Below are positions 50,385-58,217 of a DNA stretch of 64,000 bases, one piece after another. The notes under the pieces are model-generated. The model was given only the letters and a program-made list of their open reading frames with translations. It was not told the DNA's origin and made no database searches. A program made the position numbers and the translations under genes. Source of the stretch: Kiritimatiellia bacterium (GTDB lineage: Bacteria > Verrucomicrobiota > Kiritimatiellia > UBA8416 > JADHWI01); NCBI GenBank assembly GCA_030744755.1, contig JASLPY010000010.1, positions 1 to 64,000 of the forward strand, in the 5' to 3' direction. The stretch's first letter is position 1. The number at the start of each line of letters is the position of its first letter.

Positions 50385-53258
50385 ATGGACTGCATGGGTA
50401 CGATGATTATGCTGCGGTGGCAGCTTCTGGTCTTAGGTTGTACGTTGCTCATCGGCGTGACGGCGCTGTTTCGCCGCCGCGTGCTGTGGTTTCGGGCATG
50501 CGTTGCCGGTGGACTGCTGTTGGCCTTTGCGTTGCAGCTTCTTGTGACGCCGCTGGGCAGGCGAATTGCCTCGCTTGATCGCACTATTGCTTCACTGCCC
50601 GATGATCATCCCGACAGTCGTGCTCTGGCCCAACAGCGGGCGGCAGCCGAGACAGAGCAACGGAAAGCGACGGGACTCGAGCGACTGCCCTTTCGCCTGG
50701 GCCTCGATCTTCGCGGAGGCACCGAAATCCGCCTGCGCCTGCACCCGGATCAGAGCCGGATCGAACGCTTGCGCGAGGAACAACGCGAGCTCGCGGAGAA
50801 GCAGGCCTCCTCCCCTACCCCGGAACGCCAGATGGCCATTTCGAGCCTCGCGGATTCCATCTCCCGAGAGGAGACGCGCCTGGAAGACCAACTCGCACAG
50901 GCTGTCGACATCGTGCGCCACAGACTCAGTGGCATTGGCGTCAGCGACATCGCGGTCATGCGGGATGGTAGAGACCGCATATTGATTCAGCTCCCGGATA
51001 TGAACACCGACGAGGCCGAGGCGGTCGTCCAAACGGTGGAGCAACAGGGCGTGCTGGCATTCCGGATGATAGTGCCGCGCACGGGTGCGCAGGGACAACC
51101 ATCGCTCTACGCTGCAATCGAAAGCCAGGGCTTTGGAAGCGACACCCGGGGTCTCACTGCCGCCGGCACCCTCCCGTTGGACGCTGAACACCGGGACCAT
51201 GCGCCTTTCGACTGGTTGCGTACACCCGATACGGCAACTGAGGGGGGGGATTTGCGACGTGGCTATTTCCGGGTAGTCCAGCGCACTCCCGTACTAACAG
51301 GATCGCGCATCATTGCAGCGAGACACGCCAGCGATCACCGTGGTGAGAACTGGCGCGTACAAGTGGAGTTCGATGCCGAGGGTTCACAACGTTTCCTGGA
51401 GACAACTCGTGACAACCTGGGCAGGCAGCTCGGTATCGTGCTCGATGGCCGCCTGGTCTCCGCTCCGTACATTGGCGAGGTAGTGGATGAAGGCCGCACG
51501 GAAATCATTGGCGATTTTGCCGAACGGGAGGCCCGCAATCTTGCCGTGATTCTTCAGAGCGGTGCGCTTAAGGTTCGTGTCTCCCGGGAGTCGCAGACGC
51601 GAATCGGCCCAAGCCTCGGAGAAGACTCGATACGTCGCGGCGTACGATCACTTGCCGCGGGCTTCCTGGCAGTCGTCTTATTCATGGCGCTTTACTATCG
51701 GGTTGCCGGCCTGATTGCCGTGAGCGCGCTGCTTGCAAACATGTTGATCCTGGCAGCCATTCTGTCAGCGCTGGATTCAGCCGTGGCTCTTCCGGGAATC
51801 GCTGGTGCAATTCTCCTGGTGGGCATCACGGTGGATTCTGCCGTATTGATTTATGAGCGGTTGAGGGAGGAACAGAAGAGCGCGAGTTCCACGCACAACA
51901 TTGTTCACGCAGCCTACGACAGGGCGTTCACAACAATCGTTGACACGAACGTAACCACGATCCTTGCGGCAGGGATTCTGTACGTCTTTGCAGCAGATGC
52001 GGTAAAAGGCTTCTGCCTTGTATTGGTAATCGGAATTCTCACGGGACTCTTCTGTTCACTGGTGGGCATTCGCTGGATGCTTGACGGCCTGGCTGAGCTT
52101 CGCCCGTCCGCACGGTTGCGCATGATGCCCCCACCCCGTTGCCCGACTATCGATTTTGTAAAGTGCCATCGCCGGGCGGCAGGAACCAGCCTGGTCCTGA
52201 TCGTGGGATCTGCCCTGCTGTTTGCCTGGATGTATCACAGGGGAGACGCCTTCGGCACCGAATTCACAGGTGGCATCCGCGTGCGGTTCCGGTTGTCACA
52301 AGCGCAGCGCGTCGAGGTGGTGCGGCAACGTATTCAATCCACGTTGGGAGATGAGTATCCGGATGCCGCTGTTACTCTGCGCTCGCATGGCCGGCCGCAG
52401 GAAGGAGCATTGAAAGAAGCACCCCGCAGGGGTGCTTTGGGAGGGGCAGCGGCCTCGCTGCCCGCGGACGCCGAGGCCGGCGTCCCTCCCGGCAGAGGGC
52501 AGCGGCGCGATCAACGAACACTGGACATCCCAAGAGGGCCAGGTTTCGAAAAGTCTAATGGAAACAGCGCCGAACCGTTGTTCTCCGAATTCTCCCTTTC
52601 CGCGCAGCAGGTTGAGGACGGTAGCGACTCCCAGGCCATCTCGGTGTTGACCCGTTTTGAGAGCGCCATTCGGGATGCATTCGCAACGGAACGTACCCGC
52701 GATGAAGAAACCATTCTGGCCGCGAGTCAAATGGGTCCACTGGTGGCCGGCGAGATGCGCCGGGCTACCTCGACGGCCATTGCGTTGGCGTTGGGGGCGA
52801 TATTCCTATACATCTTCTTCCGTTTCCGAATGCACGGCGTATTCGGCTGGGTTGCCGTACTGACACTGGCACACGATGTCATCATTACCCTTGGGTTGCT
52901 ATTGCTGGGTGGGCGTCTGGGTCTGATCCAGGGACAGATTGACCTGAAGGTGAGCGCCGCGCTGTTGACGACAATCGGTTACTCGCTCAACGACACAATC
53001 GTTGTATTTGACCGCATTCGTGAGAACGCACGAGGAGATGCGATATCGCCGGAAACCATCAATAAATCAATAAACCAGGTGCTGCTGCGAACCCTGGTAA
53101 CGAGCTTCACGACGCTGTTGGTCGTGGTGGCGCTCTTTGTTCTGGGAGGCGAAGTGATTCGCGGCTTCGCCTTCACACTGCTCATCGGCATAGTAGTGGG
53201 AACCTACTCATCGATCTTCATGGCCGGCCCGATGGTGGGACGTCCCTGGTCAAAGTAA
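50385..53258 (+). CDS. secDF: SecD-SecF fusion, protein export subunit
   Basis: 957 aa. The SecD half has one N-terminal helix, RLGLDLRGGTEIRLRL (about 104-119), a large periplasmic domain and a helix bundle with GPSLGEDSIRRGV and DSAVLIYERLREE. The SecF half follows from about 590 with FGTEFTGGIRVRF, and YSLNDTIVVFDRIREN near the end. SecDF uses the proton gradient to help SecYEG export. Length and order are normal for the fused form, except that residues about 678-706 in the SecF periplasmic domain are encoded by a dispersed GC-rich repeat in frame. The start is the first ATG (50385); several later ATGs are possible. It is probably monocistronic. Confidence 0.93.
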   Translation: MDCMGTMIMLRWQLLVLGCTLLIGVTALFRRRVLWFRACVAGGLLLAFALQLLVTPLGRRIASLDRTIASLPDDHPDSRALAQQRAAAETEQRKATGLERLPFRLGLDLRGGTEIRLRLHPDQSRIERLREEQRELAEKQASSPTPERQMAISSLADSISREETRLEDQLAQAVDIVRHRLSGIGVSDIAVMRDGRDRILIQLPDMNTDEAEAVVQTVEQQGVLAFRMIVPRTGAQGQPSLYAAIESQGFGSDTRGLTAAGTLPLDAEHRDHAPFDWLRTPDTATEGGDLRRGYFRVVQRTPVLTGSRIIAARHASDHRGENWRVQVEFDAEGSQRFLETTRDNLGRQLGIVLDGRLVSAPYIGEVVDEGRTEIIGDFAEREARNLAVILQSGALKVRVSRESQTRIGPSLGEDSIRRGVRSLAAGFLAVVLFMALYYRVAGLIAVSALLANMLILAAILSALDSAVALPGIAGAILLVGITVDSAVLIYERLREEQKSASSTHNIVHAAYDRAFTTIVDTNVTTILAAGILYVFAADAVKGFCLVLVIGILTGLFCSLVGIRWMLDGLAELRPSARLRMMPPPRCPTIDFVKCHRRAAGTSLVLIVGSALLFAWMYHRGDAFGTEFTGGIRVRFRLSQAQRVEVVRQRIQSTLGDEYPDAAVTLRSHGRPQEGALKEAPRRGALGGAAASLPADAEAGVPPGRGQRRDQRTLDIPRGPGFEKSNGNSAEPLFSEFSLSAQQVEDGSDSQAISVLTRFESAIRDAFATERTRDEETILAASQMGPLVAGEMRRATSTAIALALGAIFLYIFFRFRMHGVFGWVAVLTLAHDVIITLGLLLLGGRLGLIQGQIDLKVSAALLTTIGYSLNDTIVVFDRIRENARGDAISPETINKSINQVLLRTLVTSFTTLLVVVALFVLGGEVIRGFAFTLLIGIVVGTYSSIFMAGPMVGRPWSK
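52417..52498 (+). repeat. GC-rich dispersed repeat inside secDF, in frame
   Basis: The AAGCACCCC-GCA-GGGGTGCTT hairpin (52417-52437) is followed by GGGAGGGGCAGCGGCCTCGC, the palindromes GGCAGCG-GCCT-CGCTGCC and GGACGCCG-AGGC-CGGCGTCC. Same two modules, same order, as 14205-14278 (inverse). It encodes Ala/Gly/Pro/Arg-rich residues (about 678-706) without breaking the frame. Confidence 0.88.
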
Positions 53259-53374
53259 CTTCACCAGGCGAGCGTTCAACACCGCCTCCTGCGCCTTGTG
53301 CTGTGGCTGCGCTTTTGTGTGCTATTTCTGCTGCTGTTGCGTTACAGTTTCTATTCGCTTGAATCAATAGGAGG

Positions 53375-53499
53375 AGCCATCTGCGTTGTGAAACAGATCA
53401 ACGGGGCAGGCATCGCTACGCGGACGGCGGACCTTTCCCGCTAACGCCTAGCGCCTAACCACTAACCACTGCGTTCTGCGCTCACAGCGCAGAACGCTC
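53375..53499 (-). repeat. TTAGGCGCTAGGCG repeat, partial copy 3 (inverse)
   Basis: On the minus strand: CGTTCTGCGCTGTGAGCGCA palindrome, GTTAGGCGCTAGGCGTTAG, AAAGGTCCGCCGTCCGC, then directly CCGTTGATCTGTTTC...CGCAGATGGCTC, the sequence found beyond copy 2. The second half of copies 1 and 2 is missing. Its palindrome ends 3 bp before the ribosome site of the M16 protease. Confidence 0.85.
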
Positions 53500-53512
53500 A
53501 GGAGGTAAATCC

Positions 53513-56332
53513 ATGCGGATACTGCGATTGTTTTTGATAGTGTTGCCGATGCTGGTAGTTGGGTGCGATGACAAGTTCGACCTTCCCGAGGTATCCTTCG
53601 AAAAGTACGTACTGAGTAACGGTCTTGAAGTTATCATGCACGAAGACAGGTCCGATCCCGTGGTCAGCGTTGCGGTCCAGTACCATGTGGGCGCCAACAG
53701 GGAAGAACCGGGCCACACGGGATTCGCTCATCTCTTCGAGCATATGATGTTCCAGGAGTCGGAGCATGTTGGCCAGGATGAGTTCTTCAGTCGCATCCAG
53801 GACGCCGGGGGCACTTTGAATGGCGGCACCAGCCGGGACGGAACAGTGTACTACGAAGTCGTCCCGAATAATGCGCTCGAGATGGTCCTGTGGATGGAGT
53901 CGGACCGGATGGGGTTCCTGCTCAGCAAGGTGACCCAGGAGGCCTTCGCGAACCAGCAGACGGTTGTGATCAACGAAAAAAAGCAGCGCATGGACAATCG
54001 TCCGTATGGGTATGGGCGTTATGTAGTGGGTAAGTTGCTGTATGCGCCGGACCACCCATACAATCACACGGTTATTGGCGAAACCCCGCACCTGATCAGT
54101 GCGACTGTCGCGGACGCGCATGCATTCCACAAAAAGTGGTATGGCCCTAACAACGCGACATTGACACTCGCCGGCAGTTTTGAAATCGAGCAGGCGAAGG
54201 CATGGATTTCCAAGTACTTTGGAGAAATCACCGCCCCGCCACCGGTGAGAGACCCTGGCCCTCGACCGGCTGCGCTGCAATCTACACGGAAGGCATTCTA
54301 CGAGGACCGCTTCGCCAAGTCGCCGCAGCTCATACTGACGTTCCCCACGGTAGAGCAGTTCCATACCGATTCTTATGCACTGGACTACCTGGCTGACCTG
54401 CTCAGTCACGGTAAGAAAACGCCGCTGTACAAGGTCATCGTCGAAGATAAGAAGCTGGCCCCGGGCGTCAGCGCTTACCACCACGCCGGCGAGCTGGCCG
54501 GTACATTCACGATCACTGTGCGAACCTTTGAAGGCACCCGTCTTGCCGATCTTGAGTCGGCCGTTGAGGAGGGCCTGGCACGGTTCGAAAAGGATGGTTT
54601 CGACAAGCGTGATCTGCGACGACTCAAGATCATGGAGGAGACCCATTTCTACAATGGCCTCGCGGAGGTCCTCAGCAAGTCGTTCCGCCTGGGGTGGTAT
54701 AACGAGTATGCCGGCAGCCCAGACTTTGCATTGGAGGATCTCAGGCGGAAGATTGCCGTGACGCCGGCTGATGTCAGGCGCGTCTACAGCCGGTACATCA
54801 AGGGTAAGTCGCATGTATCTGTCAGCGTCGTACCGAAAGGTGAAACAGGACTCGCCGCATCGGGCGCCGAAAGATTTGAGATACCTGTTGACCCCTCTTT
54901 CGCTCAAGACGATCTTGGGCGGCGTGGTGAAGGCGAGGTGTCCACGAACCCCGTGCCGTCCTCCTTCAACCGTTCGCAGGTTCCTGCAAAAGGGCCACTT
55001 CCGTCAATATCGCTCCCGTCCGTATGGCGGGCCGGGGTTAAGAACGGGTTGCGTGTCCTGGGCGTCGAGCACAACGAGCTTCCGCTTGTTCGTTTCTCCC
55101 TCACTATCCCCGGCGGCATGCTTCTTGACACCAACAACAAGGTCGGCGTGGCCAATCTTATGGCACTTCTCATGAACGAAGGGACGCGTACGAGAACTCC
55201 GCCGGAACTGCAGGACGCTATCCGTGATCTGGGGGCTGATTTGGGTGTGTTTGCGGGGAAGGAAGAGATTGTGATTTGGGGGAATTGCCTGGCGTCGAAG
55301 TTCCCCGCAACGATGGCACTTCTGACGGAGATGTTGCTGGAGCCGCGATGGGACGCGGACGAGTTCATCCGTGTCAAGAAACGTACTCTGGAGGGAATAA
55401 AACGGCACCGTGCGGATCCGGAGAGTATCGCCGCAGAGACATTTGATCGGCTCATCTACGGTGAAGGACACGTTTTCGGACACCCACTTGCCGGTAATAC
55501 AGATTCGGTGGCGTCTATCACGCTGAAAGATCTGAAGGAGCGCTATGCGAACAGCCTGTCGCCATCAGGGGCCTATCTGGCAATCGCCGGTGACGTCTGT
55601 AAGGCGGAGGTGGTCCAGTCGTTGGCTCAGTTGAACGCCAGGTGGGCGCCAGGCCAGGTCAGGATACCGGCATTCACGCCGGCACCACCGCGTTCCAGCC
55701 CACGTCTGTGCTTCGTGGATGTGCCGGGCGCGCGCCAGTCGCATATTAGGATCGGCTACCTGGCTCTCGCGTATACGCATCCCGACTACTACCCGGCAAA
55801 CGTGATGAACGATAAACTTGGTGGTGCCTTTGACTCCGTTTTCAATGCAATTCTCCGTGAAGAAAAGGGCTACACGTATGGGGCGCGGTCACGTTTCTCC
55901 GGCACGAAACTCACGGGACCGTTTACTGCAGAAGCGGCCGTGACGTCGGCGGCGACGCTCGACAGCATGAGAATCTTTCTGGATGAGATGAAGAACTACC
56001 GCGAAGGCATTTCCGGGGAGCGTCTTGCATCAACGCGTAACGCCATCCTCGGATCTACTGCCCGTCGTTTCGAGAGCCTGGATGCGCTTTTGGAGATGCT
56101 TAACAACATCGCGGCCTACGATTTGCCTGACGACTATATTCGACAGCGCGAGAGCATCGTTCGTGAAATGACCGTCAGGCATCACAAGGAACTGGCACAG
56201 GAATACATCGTTCCGGAACGAATGGTCTTCCTGGTTGTGGGCGATGCTGCCACTCAGCTCAAGCCGCTTGAGGAGCTTGGCCTGGGGCCGGTCGAATTGT
56301 TGCCCCGCTCATCACTTGATAATAAGAAGTGA
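53513..56332 (+). CDS. M16-family zinc protease lipoprotein
   Basis: 939 aa. A lipoprotein signal (LFLIVLPMLVVGC, Cys18) anchors it to the outer or inner membrane. The N-terminal M16 unit has the inverted zinc motif H73-L-F-E76-H77 and the distal Glu155 (VVINEKKQ), so it should be active. The C-terminal unit (from about residue 500; LRVLGVEHNELPLVRFSL) lacks the HxxEH motif, as usual for the non-catalytic half of the pitrilysin/insulinase clan. Members degrade peptides in the periplasm. AGGAGG lies 7 bp before the ATG. The leader contains repeat copy 3, whose hairpin lies just before the ribosome site. Confidence 0.92.
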   Translation: MRILRLFLIVLPMLVVGCDDKFDLPEVSFEKYVLSNGLEVIMHEDRSDPVVSVAVQYHVGANREEPGHTGFAHLFEHMMFQESEHVGQDEFFSRIQDAGGTLNGGTSRDGTVYYEVVPNNALEMVLWMESDRMGFLLSKVTQEAFANQQTVVINEKKQRMDNRPYGYGRYVVGKLLYAPDHPYNHTVIGETPHLISATVADAHAFHKKWYGPNNATLTLAGSFEIEQAKAWISKYFGEITAPPPVRDPGPRPAALQSTRKAFYEDRFAKSPQLILTFPTVEQFHTDSYALDYLADLLSHGKKTPLYKVIVEDKKLAPGVSAYHHAGELAGTFTITVRTFEGTRLADLESAVEEGLARFEKDGFDKRDLRRLKIMEETHFYNGLAEVLSKSFRLGWYNEYAGSPDFALEDLRRKIAVTPADVRRVYSRYIKGKSHVSVSVVPKGETGLAASGAERFEIPVDPSFAQDDLGRRGEGEVSTNPVPSSFNRSQVPAKGPLPSISLPSVWRAGVKNGLRVLGVEHNELPLVRFSLTIPGGMLLDTNNKVGVANLMALLMNEGTRTRTPPELQDAIRDLGADLGVFAGKEEIVIWGNCLASKFPATMALLTEMLLEPRWDADEFIRVKKRTLEGIKRHRADPESIAAETFDRLIYGEGHVFGHPLAGNTDSVASITLKDLKERYANSLSPSGAYLAIAGDVCKAEVVQSLAQLNARWAPGQVRIPAFTPAPPRSSPRLCFVDVPGARQSHIRIGYLALAYTHPDYYPANVMNDKLGGAFDSVFNAILREEKGYTYGARSRFSGTKLTGPFTAEAAVTSAATLDSMRIFLDEMKNYREGISGERLASTRNAILGSTARRFESLDALLEMLNNIAAYDLPDDYIRQRESIVREMTVRHHKELAQEYIVPERMVFLVVGDAATQLKPLEELGLGPVELLPRSSLDNKK

Positions 56333-56461
56333 AGTGGAGGCTCCGGGAACGGCGGCGAGGATGAATCGGATTCGGATCGTATGATCCCATTGTCGTCTGC
56401 TGTCCAGCGAATGATTGGGCCACAGCCACTAACTGTTTCGCGGCTGATTCCCGGAAGGGAT

Positions 56462-58192
56462 CTACTGCGGACACAGCTTCTTGAAGTATATGCAGTCTTC
56501 GGGACAGACATTGATACAGACAGCGCAACGGATGCATAATTCCTCTCGGATCATAACCGCGCACCCGCTCTCTTCTTCGTTCAGTTCCGATGGGTCTTCA
56601 AACGTCCGTCCTTCTTCGGTAACCATGGTAAGACAGTTTACGGGGCAGGCTTCGACACAATAGTTGCACGCCGTGCAGGTCTGCGGATCGATCTCAATGC
56701 TGTGATTGCATCTCATGCAGCGTTCTGATTCTTCCAGGGCCTCCTCGTGCGAGAACTTCTCTGTGAGCAGCTCGAAATTGTTCTCTACCTCCAAAGGAAC
56801 TCGCTTGTGAGATTTCTGCCGCTTCAGCTCATCAAAATGGGATGTAACCCCAGCATACGACAAACGTTCTGTTGGCAATTCTTCCTCTGGCTGCTTCGGC
56901 TCACCACGAATGAACCTGTCAATACCGCGGGCGGCCTTACGGCCTGAGGCCATCGCAGTCACTATGGAAAGCGGCCCGGTCACCGCATCGCCTGCCGCAA
57001 ACATCCCCGGCATTTCCTCTATGCCCTCTTCCAATCCTTCCTTCAACAGGCCAGTTTCCGCCACGGCATCCATATACTCATCACCGAGCAAGCCCAGGTT
57101 AGGCATCTCGCTGATTGCACGAACGATTGAATCGACGGGGAACAGAAACTCTGAATTCTCTTTCTTCCGGAGTTTAGCCCCTCTGCCTCCGAGTGATTCC
57201 GGATCGATCTCGCTGCACAGCAGGCCTGACAGTTTGTCGCCGTCCATCTCAATACGTTCGGGAGACGTTAGAAATCTGAACTGGACACCTTCCTCTTCCG
57301 CGGAATCCACCTCGTAATCATACGCCGGCATGCTCTCTCTTGCCCTTCGGTAAATCACAGTGACTTCAGCACCAAGCCGCCGGCTGGTACGCGCCATATC
57401 CATGGCCGTATTTCCGCCACCAATGATGGCAACCCTCTTGCCCAGCCCAATTCTGTTCCTATTGCCTACCCGTACCTTTCCAAGAATGTCAGCCGCGCCA
57501 AAAATCTGGTTGCACTTATCTTCACCGGGCACTCGCATCAGGTTGCCGAGATGAGCACCAACGGCCAGACAGACGGCTGAATTCTGGGTTGCCAGTTCCT
57601 TTAGAGAAATGTCGGTACCAACCGTCACACTATTCAGGATTGTGACTCCCAGTTTTCTGAGGGTATCAGCGTCACGCTCAAAGACATCGTTCATAAGCTT
57701 ATACACCGGGATACCCAGAAACGCCATCCCACCGCAAGCCTGGTGCCGCTCATAAACAGTGACCTTGTAGCCGAAATGGGCCAGATCCCAGGCTGCCGCC
57801 ATTCCGGCCGGTCCGGAACCAACAATGGCCACCGACTCCTCCCTGGAACCCTTCAGGCTGCCCTCTTTGTAAAGAACCAGGTCAGGGCGGCTGTTCGGTC
57901 CCAGTTCGATGTAATCAGACAGGTAGTACTCGATCTCGCGAATAGATATCGGCGTGTCCAACTTGCCTCGAAGACATTTGTACTCGCATGGAAAAAAGCA
58001 GACCCTGCCGGTCAATCCCGGAAAAGGGTTAGCGGACTTAAGTAGGACGTACGCGTCTTCAAACTTGCCCTGCCGTATCAGGTCGTAGTAGACGGGCATA
58101 TTGATGTGCAGAGGACAGGCCACCTTGCAGGCATCACCTTCAAAGATCTGGTCGTGGCTCAGGAGATGTTGGTATGTCCTATTCTCACTCAT
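56462..58192 (-). CDS. GltD-like FAD/NAD(P) oxidoreductase with C-terminal ferredoxin
   Basis: 576 aa. An N-terminal Cys-rich helical domain (DACKVACPLHINMP, RVCFFPCEYKC) binds Fe-S clusters. A FAD site (VAIVGSGPAGMAAAWDLA, about 120-137) and an NAD(P) site (RVAIIGGGNTAMDMARTSRR) follow, with MFAAGDAVTGPLSIVTAMAS closing the FAD domain. Two [4Fe-4S] motifs stand at the C terminus (CTACNYCVEACP, CIRCAVCINVCP). This is the small-subunit glutamate-synthase fold used by many electron-transfer enzymes. It is the last gene of the cytochrome bc operon, 25 bp after the cytochrome c gene, so it may feed electrons from NAD(P)H or ferredoxin to that complex; inferred from position. Confidence 0.85.
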   Translation of the reverse strand: MSENRTYQHLLSHDQIFEGDACKVACPLHINMPVYYDLIRQGKFEDAYVLLKSANPFPGLTGRVCFFPCEYKCLRGKLDTPISIREIEYYLSDYIELGPNSRPDLVLYKEGSLKGSREESVAIVGSGPAGMAAAWDLAHFGYKVTVYERHQACGGMAFLGIPVYKLMNDVFERDADTLRKLGVTILNSVTVGTDISLKELATQNSAVCLAVGAHLGNLMRVPGEDKCNQIFGAADILGKVRVGNRNRIGLGKRVAIIGGGNTAMDMARTSRRLGAEVTVIYRRARESMPAYDYEVDSAEEEGVQFRFLTSPERIEMDGDKLSGLLCSEIDPESLGGRGAKLRKKENSEFLFPVDSIVRAISEMPNLGLLGDEYMDAVAETGLLKEGLEEGIEEMPGMFAAGDAVTGPLSIVTAMASGRKAARGIDRFIRGEPKQPEEELPTERLSYAGVTSHFDELKRQKSHKRVPLEVENNFELLTEKFSHEEALEESERCMRCNHSIEIDPQTCTACNYCVEACPVNCLTMVTEEGRTFEDPSELNEEESGCAVMIREELCIRCAVCINVCPEDCIYFKKLCPQ

Positions 58193-58217
58193 GGCAAACC
58201 GTTACAAGTATTCAGAA

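Noticed and set aside
53498..54907. 469-residue minus-strand frame opposite the M16 protease
   Set aside because: Antisense shadow; the + strand holds the zinc motif and lipobox.
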